A DNA stretch of 64,000 nt from contig JXTC01000160.1 of the NCBI GenBank assembly GCA_002914845.1, positions 444,746-508,745 of the forward strand, in the 5' to 3' direction. Made by a program: the position numbers and the translations under genes. The notes under the pieces were generated by a model. The model did not search any database. It was not told the origin of the DNA and saw nothing but the letters and a program-made list of their open reading frames with translations. Below, piece by piece: positions 1-8,841 of the stretch. Numbering within the stretch: position 1 is the stretch's first letter; each line of letters begins with the position of its first letter. The DNA comes from Trema orientale (lineage: Eukaryota > Streptophyta > Magnoliopsida > Rosales > Cannabaceae).

Positions 1-2604
1 GACATGTTGGTCAAAAGTTTGAAGAAAGCCAATCACGTGGAAGATCTGAAAGAGATGTTCGGCATTCTCAGGAGATACAAAATGAGGCTGAACCCCGCCA
101 AGTATGCGTTCGAAGTCGAATCCGGAAAATTCCTCGGATTCGTTGTGAATCGTAGAGGTATTGAAGCGAATCCGACCAAAATTCATGCCATACTCAACCT
201 TCGTTCCCCAAGAACAACTAAAGAAGTCCAAAGTTTGGTCGGCATGGTTGCAGCCCTGAGCAGATTCATAGCCTGGTCGACGGATAAGTACCGACCATTC
301 TTCCAAGCATTGAAGAAAGGAAAAGATCTAATATGGACGGAGGAGTGTGAGAAAGCTTTCCAGCAGGTCAAGGCTTATTTAGGAGCTATCCCGACTCTAG
401 GCAAACCCGTACCTGGAGAAAGTCTTGTTCTTTACTTAGCGGTGTCAGAGAACGCGGTGAGCGGAGTTCTTGTCAGGAAGGAGGAGAAAGCACAAGTACC
501 GATTTACTATGTTAGTAAATCCCTCCTCGATGCCGAGACCCGATACCCAGAGATTGAGAAGCTGGGTCTTGCTCTGATAACTACCGCTCGAAAGCTCCGA
601 CCATACTTTCAGGCACACGCCATAAAAGTACCAACCAGCCACCCTTTGAGACAAATTCTCCAAAGGCCTGACGTCTCCGGTCGCTTGACAAAGTGGGCCG
701 TGGAGCTCGGCGAATTTGAGGTCGAGTTTGTTCTAAGAACCGCCATAAAAGGGCAGGTGCTGGTTGACTTCGTAGCCGAATTCACCTATCCCACCAAGGT
801 TAATACAATACGCAGCGAAGAGGGCACCTTGAAGTCGCCTAAGATGTATGGAGAGCCTCCCGAGCATAATGTTTGGCGACTATATGTGGACAGATCGTCC
901 TGTGCCACTGGGAGTGGAGCGGGTATGGTTCTCGTCAGCCCAGAGGGCGATAAGATTAGGTATGCCCTAAGGCTCGAGTTCCTCACCTCGAATAACGGGG
1001 CTGAATACGAAGCGCTGATCGCTAGCCTAAAGTTGGCAAAAGAGCTCCAAGTGCAGTGTGTTAGAATCTTCAGTGATTCACAGCTGATTGTAAACCAAGT
1101 AAGAGGAGAGTATCAGGCCAAAGAAGACAACATGATGAGATACCTTGCAAAAGTAAAAGAGCACTTGGGGGCTATGACTTGGTATGAGATCACAAGGTTG
1201 CCGAGAGCTGAGAATGCTGAGGCAGACGGCCTAGCACGACTCGCATCTGGGCTTATAGACAATTCCTTTGGGCAAGTACCGATCGAAATCCTGTCCGAAC
1301 CCAGCATCCAAGAGCAAGAACAAACTCTGTGTGTGAACCTTCGCCCTTCATGGATTGATCCGATTAAGGATTACTTGGAAGTTGGTAAGCTATCGGACGA
1401 TAAGAATTAAGCTCGGAAGATCAAGTACCAGTCCAACCGATATGTTGTTATCAGGAATAGGCTTTACAGGAGGGGATACGCGGCCCCCTATCTGAGGTGT
1501 CTCCGACCAGATGAAGCCGAATATGTATTGAAGGAGATACATGAAGGAGGATGTGGGAATCATTCGGGACCAAGGTCACTGGCACACAAGGCCTTGAGGC
1601 AGGGATTCAATTGGCAGACCATGACAAAGGACTCAAAAGAGATGGTGGAAAGATGTGATAGATGCCAACGATTTGCCCATCACACGAAGGAACACCCTGA
1701 ACCCCTGTCGCCGATCATTAGCCCCTAGCCGTTCGCGAAATGGGGGATAGACTTGATCGGACCTTTACCTACGGCCCGGGCACAAGCAAGATTCGCCATC
1801 GTTGCCATCGACTACTTCACAAAGTGGGTTGAGGCAGAACCACTAGCAAAAATCACTGAGGCAAACTGCACGAGTTTTATCTTCAAAAACATCATATGTC
1901 GGTTCGGACTTCCTTATTCGATAGTTACTGACAATGGCAGGCAGTTCGATAATCCGAGACTCAGGGAGTTTTGCCAAAGTTGGGGAATCTACAAGTTGTT
2001 TTCTTCCCCCCAACCACCCTCAGTCAAATGGGCAGGTCGAGGCAGCGAATAAGACGATCAAGGAAAACTTGAAAAAGATGCTGGAGAAGCTAAAAGGGGC
2101 ATGGGCCGACGAGCTGCCTGGAGTCCTATGGGCTCATCGGACGACAGAGAAGGAAGCAACTGGAGAAACACCGTTCTCCCTGGCATACGGCACGGATGCT
2201 GTAATCCCCACCGAAGTGGGTATGCCCAGTTACAGAGTAGAGGCGTATGCAAGTCAGAGTCCCGAACGAAGCGGTATGGAAAACGAAGAAGGCCTGAGAA
2301 CGAACTTTGACCTGATAGAGGAGAAGAGGGAGCAGGCACTTCTACGCATTGCTGCTAACAAGTAAGCGATAGCTCGATATTACAACTCAAAAGTCCGAGC
2401 ACGTACGTTCAGAGTTGGGGAACTTGTACTTAGGCGAGTATTTTTAAATACCACCGAACACGGGGTTGGATCGCTCGGACCAAAGTGGGAAGGGCCCTAC
2501 TAACAGGAATTGTGTGCCCCGGAACTTATCACCTACAAGATATGGGGGGCGTGAACCTACCCCACCCGTGGAATACTGAACATTTACGAAAGTATTATCA
2601 ATAG
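1..2604 (+). pseudogene. Broken pol polyprotein: RT end, RNase H, archaeal-type RNase H, integrase
   Basis: The first frame (from about 1 to 1410) holds the end of the reverse transcriptase palm and thumb (NPAKYAF, FLGFVVNRRGIEANP), the usual gypsy RNase H (YYVSKSLLDAETRYPEIEK) and, from about residue 295, a second RNase H with acidic residues in LYVDRSS, NGAEYEAL, FSDSQLIVNQ and NAEADGLARLAS. Integrase follows: an HHCC zinc finger (HEGGCGNHSG, CDRCQ; from about 1540), then the DDE core (IDYFTKW, VTDNGRQFD, NGQVEAANK) and a C-terminal part ending at TAG 2602-2604. In-frame stops lie at 1408-1410, 1726-1728 and 2363-2365; the frame shifts near 2010 (just before the catalytic E segment) and shifts back near 2500. 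The gene is therefore dead in this copy. The start of pol and all of gag are outside the window. Confidence 0.92.
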
Positions 2605-2680
2605 ATGTACAAACCACAATGAAAATTACTTCTTGAAATTAATTTTTGCTCTAATCAAACCAAAAAACAAAAGGAAAAAC

Positions 2681-3013
2681 GTCCCTCGAAGTGCTTCCGA
2701 GCACTAGGGACTCGAAAGCGTGTTCCTCCGAGCACCGTCCCTCGAAGTGCTTCCGAGCACTAGGGACTCGAAAGCGTGTGCTTCCGAGTAACGTCCCTCG
2801 AAGTGCTTCTGAGCACTAGGGACTCGAAAGGGTGTGCTTCCGAGCAACGTCCCTCGAAGTGCTTCCGAGCATTAGGGACTTGAAAGCGTGTGCTTCCGAG
2901 CACCGACATCCCTCGAAGTACTTCCGAGCACTAGGGACGTCAAAGCGTGTACTTCCGAGCACCAACGTCCCTCGAAGTGCTTCCGAGCACTGGGGACCTC
3001 CAGTGCTCCCGGA
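2681..3013 (+). repeat. 56-59 bp hairpin-forming tandem repeat in retrotransposon 3' UTR
   Basis: The motif GTCCCTCGAAGTGCTTCCGA starts at 2681, 2737, 2793 and 2849; variants start at 2908 and 2967. The period is 56, 56, 56, 59 and 59 bp. Each unit contains GTCCCT...AGTGCT-TCCG-AGCACT-AGGGAC, a 12-bp stem broken by CGA on one side. Each unit also looks like two diverged half-units, both with TGCTTCCGAGCA. Tandem repeats right after pol are typical of Tat-lineage elements and are reported as a source of plant satellites. Confidence 0.93.
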
Positions 3014-3356
3014 GCATGGATCCTTGGTTGATTTTTCATGATAAGTATAGTCAGACCTAAAATCACCTATACTCTTAAATCATCTAATTGAAATTACGGT
3101 TGTCAGACGATGATTAATAATCAGAAAGCATGCAAATATATTCAGAAAAGGTATCGATGAATATAAATTACCAATAAAAGGGTTAAGATAAGATGATTGA
3201 TCACAAACAAAAGCAAAGTACGATATATATATTAGAAAAAGAGAGACCCTGAAGGGGTAATTATCCTTACAAATTAAAATAGGAGGCCCGGCCGTCCGGA
3301 CCCCAAAAAAAAAAAAAAAAAAAGATTACAAAAATTAAGCCCACGCAGGGGCAGCT

Positions 3357-4334
3357 CTAAGAAGGAGGATTAGCAGCGGTCTGATCCAGGAGAGGGGTGG
3401 CCGGCTCTTCAGCTGATGCGGGCTCAGGTGGTAACTCAGGCCTAGTCGACTCCTGAACATTTGGAGCCGAGGCGGGAATGGACTCCTCCAGGAACGAGAA
3501 GTCCAAGTCCTTGTACTGAGCCACTACTGCGACTTTCAGATTCTCGAACCCCAACTCGTATGTGTCCCACCAAGGGTCGGAATAGTGGAACTGAGTGGCG
3601 ATCCATTCCTCGATTACCGCCTTTCGTGCCTCTTCAAAGACCGTCCTCCGAGCCACCTCCAGCTGAGATTTCAGATCGGTCACTTGTTGCTTGAGCTCGA
3701 GTTTGGCTCTCCTCTCCTCACTGAGCTGGCTCTCAGCGTCAGTTGCCTTCTTGGCCTGCTGCTCCCGCTCCTCCCTGGCCGTGTTTCGCTCGGAGCAATA
3801 CCTTTCAGCAGTCGTCGATAAGTCCCTCATGCGTTCATACATGAGTTCATTTATGAAAGCTTGCTGAAAAGATTGGGAAGCAGTTAAAACAAAAATAAAG
3901 ACAACAACAAACAAATATCACTAATTGATAAAACAATATAAACCGAGAAGACTAGGAGAATAAATTTACCCGAGCAGCATGCTCTGAGCAAAGAGCGGCC
4001 AGGTCCCTGTCCGACCTCCTGCGGCAGTCTTTTGCAAGCTGGTCCGAACAGGCCGCATTCATCCTGTCCATCGGCCCCTTCAGGAAAGTCTTCAACCGTT
4101 GAGCTGGGGGCTCATCCGGATGAGGCGACTCCATAGGCCTTTTGTCAGGACGGCCGGCAGGAGGAGGAGTGCACGAAGGAGTGGGAGGTAGCTCGAAAGT
4201 CCGCAGCAGGGGGCTACTCCTCAGAGGTGTTGGCCGCGAGCTGCTACCTGGGGAGTTTCGACCACTCCCCTCTCTTCCTCGGTTCCGAGCCATCAGCGTG
4301 CGCAGATTCAGGTCGACGTGGGCCATGTCGAACT
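3357..4334 (-). CDS. Antisense gene of the retrotransposon, last two exons (copy A, open)
   Basis: Exon 4334-3970 enters through TTTTAG and reads in frame (EFDMAHVDLNLR...); it ends at CGG|GTAAAT. The 106-bp intron 3969-3864 ends in CTTTTCAG, and the last exon 3863-3357 continues in phase 0 (EHAAR joined to QAFINELMYERM) to a stop at 3357-3359. The product is a charged protein: a proline/serine/arginine-rich part, then a coiled coil rich in E, A, R, Q and K (about 60 residues, AREEREQQAKKATDAESQL), then a tail with WWDTYELGFENL. ATG at 4326 is internal, because the preceding exon (donor at 5654/5653) joins it in matching phase (g|ag = E). Function is unknown; it lies antisense between pol and the 3' LTR, as in Grande-like Tat elements. 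This copy has no internal stop. Confidence 0.7.
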
Positions 4335-4586
4335 CTAAAAAAAAAAAAAAAGAGAGAGAAAAGAGTCAGAAATCATAAAAAAAAAANGATGAATATAAAT
4401 TACCAATAAAAGGGTTAAGATAAGATGATTGATCACAAACAAAAGCAAAGTACGATATATATATTAGAAAAAGAGAGACCCTAAAGGGGTAATTATCCTT
4501 ACAAATTAAAATAGGAGGCCCGGCCGTCCGGACCCCCCCCAAAAAAAAAAAAAGATTACAAAAATTAAGCCCACGCAGGGGCAGCT

Positions 4587-5564
4587 CTAAGAAGGAGGAT
4601 TAGCAGTGATCTGATCCAGGAGAGGGGTGGCCGGCTCTTCAGCTGATGTGGGCTCGGGTGGTAACTCAGGCCTAGTCGACTCCTGAACATTTGGAGCCGA
4701 GGCGGGAATGGACTCCTCCAGGAACGAGAAGTCCAAGTCCTTGTACTAAGCCACTACTGCGGCTTTCAGATTCTCGAACCCCAACTCGTATGTGTCCCAC
4801 CAAGGGTCGGAATAGTGGAACTGAGTGGCGATCCAGTCCTCGATTACCGCCTTTCGTGCTTCTTCAGAGACCGTCCTCCGAGCCACCTCCAGCTGAGATT
4901 TCAGATCGGTCACTTGTTGCTCGAGCTCGAGTTTGGCTCTCCTCTCCTCACTGAGCTGGCTCTCAGCGTCAGCTGCCTTCTTGGCCTACTGCTCCCGCTC
5001 CTCCCTGGCCGTGTTTCGCTCGGAGCAATACCTTTCAGCATTCGTCGATAAGTCCCTCATGCGTTCATACATGAGTTCATTTATAAAAGCTTGCTGAAAA
5101 GATTGGGAAGCAGTTAAAACAAAAACAAAGACAACAACAAACAAATACCACTAATTGATAAAACAATATAAACCGAGAAGACTAGGAGAATAAATTTACC
5201 CGAGCAGCATGCTCCGAGCAAAGAGCGGCCAAGTCCCTGTCCGACCTCCTGCGGCAGTCTTCCGCAAGCTGGTCCGAACAGGCCGCATTCATCCTGTCCA
5301 TCGGCCCCTTCAGGAAAGTCTTCAATCGTTGAGCTAGGGGCTCATCCGGATGAGGCGACTCCATAGGCCTTTTGTCAGGACGGCCGGCAGGAGGAGGAGT
5401 GCGCGAAGGAGCGGGAGGTAGCTCGGAAGTCCGCAGCAGGGGGCTACTCCTCGGAGGTGTTGGCCGCGAGCTGCTACCTGGGGAGTTTCGACCGCTCCCC
5501 TCTCTTCCTCGGTTCCGAGCCATCAGCGCGCGCAGATTCAGGTCGACGTGGGCCATGTCGAACT
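4587..5564 (-). pseudogene. Antisense gene, last two exons (copy B, two stops)
   Basis: This is the second copy of the exon pair. Exon 5564-5200 is open; the intron is about 5199-5094; the final exon 5093-4587 has in-frame TAG codons at 4988-4986 and 4748-4746. Both stand where copy A has CAG (Q). CAG to TAG is a C-to-T change in a CHG context, which fits deamination of methylated cytosine in a silenced element. This copy lies nearer to the upstream exons, so a normally spliced transcript would meet it first. Confidence 0.75.
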
Positions 5565-5653
5565 CTAAAAAAAAAAAAAAGAGAGAGAAAAGAGTCAGAA
5601 ATCATAAAAAAAAAATACATATTCAAAGACTCACAAACCCCCTACAATAAAAC

Positions 5654-6062
5654 CTTGGTCGGTGGATGTGTGTGGGCGCTGAGGAGAGGGAGTAGGGCTC
5701 ATGGGTTCCATGGACAGGGCCGGGGGCAGTATGGTCAGAGCTGGCCGAGGAGGCGTAGGCGCATCATGATCCCTTAGGACACAGCGCCTCCGTGGTCGCT
5801 CGATCCGGATAGCAGGGCCGATCTCCTGTGGAATCAGCCGGACAGGGCTTGCCCGGACGAATTCCTCGAAGGCCGTCCTGTCCTTCAACGAATACCACCC
5901 GGTATACTCAAAATTGATGTCTGTGAGCAGGTTCCCCACTTCCTTCTCACGACGATGAAGCCCTTCAATCGCAATAGCCCGAGTGATTATCTCGTTGTCA
6001 GCAGTGTCAGCCTGTCGCATCGCCCATTGCCGCCTAGCCTAGAAGGTCGTGGGAATAGGCCG
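5654..6062 (-). CDS. Antisense gene, middle exon
   Basis: The frame is open from about 6062, after a TTCTAG acceptor-like site, to the donor CAAG|GTTTTA (last exon base 5654). It encodes ARRQWAMRQADTADNEIITRA..., a segment with NFEYTGWYSLKDRTAFEEF, then a proline-rich, basic part. Splicing at 5653 joins in phase to the exon that starts at 5564. The upstream boundary is less sure: the obvious donor of the preceding ORF (6128|6127, GTGAAT) is in phase 1, whereas this acceptor is in phase 0. Either an indel has broken the junction or a different splice site is used. Confidence 0.5.
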
Positions 6063-6127
6063 CGCACCCCCGGAGAGCTGACCACCCGCGACGTCATCCC
6101 AAGACATCCGGTCGTAAAACTATTCAC

Positions 6128-6704
6128 CCTTTCCTTGTTTGTCAGAAGTGTCCCGACCAAGGATGGGGACGGTGCGCCTCGAATCATCTCCCTCCGCACG
6201 GGGAGTTTCGGACGAATACGCCTGGAGGTAGTATAAGCCGCAGCTGTTGGGCGCATTCTTCAGCTGGTAGAGGTATTTGAGCATGCGTAAGGTTATGTCT
6301 GGCCAGCCCTGAAGCCAAAACATGACCCAGAGCCCAATCAGAACCCGCCATCCATTCGGGTTCAGCTGGGTAGGGCAGATCTGACACTTGGAGAAGAAGT
6401 GGTGCAGGAAGGGATGAATGGGAAGTCTCAGCCCTGCTTCGAAAAACCCCAAGTAGAGGGTCACGCATCCCTCTGGTGGACGACTACGCACATCACCTTC
6501 CCCAAGTGGAAGAAGGTGTACATTATCCGGAATCTCATAGCGAGATCGGACGCTCAGTAAGAGCTCGTCCGTCATCGTAGACCTGAAGTTGTCGGTACTG
6601 AACTCCGTGAGAGGCCTCGCTTGCTCGGCCCCGCCGACCACGAGGTCACCGGCCTCGACTCTAACCACCTGACCTCGCCCCCGACCTCGACCACCTCTTG
6701 CCAT
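6128..6704 (-). CDS. Antisense ORF with putative gypsy-type transposon domain (Transposase_28-like)
   Basis: It starts ATG at 6704 (MARGGRGRGRGQVV, a basic Gly/Arg tail) and stays open to a donor-like GTGAAT at 6127; without splicing it ends at 6120. Residues around 75-150 read LPLGEGDVRSRPPEGCVTLY, FFEAGLRLPIHPFLHHFF, QLNPNGWRVLIGLWVMFW. This matches what I remember of the plant family called putative gypsy type transposon (Pfam PF04195). Proteins of that family usually have this globular domain first and a long coiled coil after it, which is also the order here with the exons at 6062-3357. The biochemical role of the family is unknown. It is antisense to pol and downstream of the antisense promoter near 7650. 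Confidence 0.72.
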
Positions 6705-6880
6705 TGTGTAACTTGTGGAGGGGGGACCAGGGTTTAATGTTTGGAGTAGGCCTTAAACTGACAAGGGAACGGAATACCGAACCCGAATAATTGGTCTGTT
6801 TCTGTTTAAAACTAACGGTTCGTCCCTAGTATCTTCTGAATCGGACATGAGAAACAGATCCTTATCAAGTGAAGGCCGAG

Positions 6881-7345
6881 CTAACCTGAAAGAATTTGCA
6901 ACATGGGTTGTGAGCCGTCGTAATTAGCGATGGCAGCTACCAGGCCGGACAGGTCGGGCTGGGGACTCTCGAACCTGATCGGGGACAACCCGAGCAAAGC
7001 CAACTCATGGTCGAGGGTGGCATCGTTATCATCTTTGGAGGGATCGTCAACCCTTTGAACAGCTGGGAGGGCTCCCTGGTCGGCATAAGGCCCGAGAGGC
7101 GGTGCTGCAACTTCAGCCTCGACCTCATTAGTACTAGGTTCCAAGCCGGATACGACCTCACCATCACTCTCGGAGGTGACCAGGTCCACTACAGGGATCG
7201 GTACGGGGTCGGGTAATACACCATCTGGAAGTCGCTGGGAAACTCCGGAATGATCAGACTCGTCGTTCCCAGCCGCGGCAAGATCCATTCGAATCCTTGT
7301 CCCGACCAGGTAGAAACCCCAGAAGAAAAAATAAAGAAAAACCAA
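6881..7345 (-). CDS. Antisense upstream ORF, acidic, unknown function
   Basis: The frame is open from ATG 7345; a second ATG at about 7285 begins MDLAAAGNDESDHSG. It is acidic and Pro/Val/Ser-rich (PVVDLVTSESDGEVV, VDDPSKDDNDATLDHELALLG) with no domain I recognise. It ends at TTTCAG|GTTAGC near 6891, a good splice donor, so it may be the first coding exon of the antisense gene. I could not find an acceptor before the ATG at 6704 in matching phase, so it may instead be a separate upstream ORF. It is the first ORF after the antisense TATA box. Confidence 0.45.
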   Translation of the reverse strand: MVFLYFFFWGFYLVGTRIRMDLAAAGNDESDHSGVSQRLPDGVLPDPVPIPVVDLVTSESDGEVVSGLEPSTNEVEAEVAAPPLGPYADQGALPAVQRVDDPSKDDNDATLDHELALLGLSPIRFESPQPDLSGLVAAIANYDGSQPMLQILSG

Positions 7346-7650
7346 AATAAAAGGAAAAAAAAAAAGGAGAAGGAAGAAAAACTGGGTTTTAAACCCAGAT
7401 CACTTACCAAATGAAAAAGATGAAGTCACCAAAGCAAAGAAGAACACGGACGAAGTCGTGGAACAAAAAAAGACAAAATCACCGTCTCAGTTAGGGACAA
7501 AGTGTACAAAAAGCGGAAGAGATTGAGAAAGAAGAGGGAGTGAGCGAGTCGTCACTCGGAAGAAATCGCTGGAAACAGGTTCTGTGCAAGGAAATGGCAA
7601 AATGAAAATAAGGCAAAAGAGAGAAGTAAAGAATGGAGGAAGGAGTGCTG

Positions 7651-7710
7651 TATTTATAGGCCAAGGTAACAATACGGCACAACCCTTGAATCAAAGGGCA
7701 CAGCCACGTG
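7651..7710 (-). promoter_or_regulatory. Antisense promoter: G-box plus TATA box
   Basis: On the minus strand, CACGTG (7710-7705, inside ACACGTGG) precedes TATAAATA (7658-7651). A start is expected about 30 bases downstream, near 7625, in CT-rich sequence before the antisense ORFs. Inferred from sequence only. Confidence 0.6.
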
Positions 7711-8083
7711 TCAGCAGAAGAAGAGTAGGGGGTTTCAAATAACAAAAGACGACTTCTCGCATCCCTCAGCAAGGGCAGGAAACGATACTGACTGCACGAT
7801 AAGCAAGGAAGCCACATGGTCTGAGATGGAAAGGTACGTATGGAGCACGCGCTAACTTAGTCGAGCCCCTATACACATTGCACTTTCCCGAGAAAAGTTA
7901 CACTCCAATTGAGGCTCATTCATGATTGTGAAAACTGGAATCTGAATAGACAGCCACTTGACATGACCTTTATCTACTGCCAATCAAACCCACATAAGCC
8001 GAGCCGCTACCCATAAAAGCGGAGCACCAGATAAGCCGAACACGATGTGATAAAGTTCTCGCCCCGAACGCTTCGTGGCAAGA

Positions 8084-8097
8084 ACTTGGGGGGCAGA
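8084..8097 (+). other. Polypurine tract (plus-strand primer)
   Basis: ACTTGGGGGGCAGA sits directly before the LTR start TGTTGGGGG, the usual place and composition for the polypurine tract of a Ty3/gypsy element. It fixes the element as plus-oriented and the following LTR as the 3' one. Confidence 0.82.
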
Positions 8098-8841
8098 TGT
8101 TGGGGGATAATTTTCTCAACATGTCTAAGGAAACGACATGACGCAATATCGACAAAAAACGGCGTCGCTCCCAACCTATCTCTTGGACCGACCAGAGTAA
8201 AGCCCCACCATGCCACGAGGGAGAACCGAGCATGTAGAAAAGAAGCCACGTCAGTCATGTTCCCCAAGGAAAAACTATTGTGGTCGGATTCCATGCTGCT
8301 ATCCGAGCAGGAACCAACAAACAGCCGACCAAGAATATAAAAGCGTAAGCCCAGCCAGGAAAGAGAGTAAAGAAAATATGGGCTCAGGAGAGGCTGACAT
8401 CTGGCTCAATCACGTACTCGCGACAGTACAAACGGGTAGGTAAGGTCCTTTTATATTCGCAGGGACACGTGGATGTTAACCCTAGCTTTTGGGGGACCAC
8501 AAAACCACTATAAATAACCTCATAATCACCTGAAAGAGGTAAGCCGCCACAAGTCCCAAAAACCCTATTTGCCTTTTCTCCTCTCTTCATCATTTATTAC
8601 TGCAGCACTATTCCATCAAACCTTTCATTGAAGGAATCGCTAATCATTTTTCTGTTGAGGAGATTTGGCAGGTACCACACCGGTACCACCTATCATTAGT
8701 TGGTGAAAAGTCTAGGCACAACCTTTTTCAAGGTTGTACGGACCGCACTTACATCAAATCTGGGTTTTGGACTCTCTTGAGAGAGAACCACTCAAGGGCG
8801 CGTGGCGCGCGTTGGGTCACGGACTAAAATCCACACCAACA
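8098..8841 (+). repeat. 3' LTR of the Tat-lineage retrotransposon
   Basis: A 744-bp segment starts TGTTGGGGGATAA after the polypurine tract and ends CACACCAACA. The ends TGTTG...CAACA form the usual short inverted repeat of LTRs. It contains promoter elements (8466-8516). After 8841 the sequence changes at once to AT-rich DNA. The partner 5' LTR is outside the window, so the 3' border rests on the CA end and the composition change. Confidence 0.8.
8466..8516 (+). promoter_or_regulatory. LTR promoter: G-box plus TATA box
   Basis: CACGTG (8466-8471, inside ACACGTGG) is followed 43 bp later by TATAAATA (8509-8516). This should drive the sense transcript of the element. Motifs and spacing almost match the antisense promoter at 7651-7710. 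Confidence 0.62.

Larger units (their letters stand above)
3157..5615. repeat. Direct duplication of a ~1.23 kb antisense-gene block, joined at a single N
   Basis: The sequence at 3156-4386 is repeated at 4388-5615, with scattered substitutions and small length changes in C and A tracts. The N at 4387 is exactly at the junction. Both copies contain the same two exons of the antisense gene. This is either a real tandem duplication inside the element or two related retrotransposon copies joined during assembly. Confidence 0.9.
1..8841 (+). mobile_element. Ty3/gypsy LTR retrotransposon, Tat lineage, 5' part outside window
   Basis: Reading left to right the window shows the end of pol (RT, RNase H, a second archaeal-type RNase H, integrase; 1-2604), a tandem-repeat 3' UTR (2681-3013), a long block with antisense coding exons (3357-7345), a G-rich polypurine tract (8084-8097) and an LTR that begins TGTTGGGGG at 8098 and ends in CA at 8841. 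Order and strand agree, so this is one plus-strand element cut by the window start. Two RNase H domains, a satellite-like 3' UTR and extra ORFs between pol and the 3' LTR are known marks of the Tat lineage (Retand, Ogre, Grande relatives). Pol carries several lesions, so this copy is not autonomous. The 5' LTR, gag and target-site duplication cannot be seen; the first flanking bases are CCATT at 8842. Confidence 0.88.

Noticed and set aside
3461-5051. Plus-strand ORFs of 77-92 codons in the retrotransposon
   Set aside because: They are shadows of the antisense exons, repeated in both copies of the duplication.
6184-6468. A second minus-strand ORF of 94 codons overlapping the Transposase_28-like ORF
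   Set aside because: It is an alternative frame of the better supported ORF 6128-6704.
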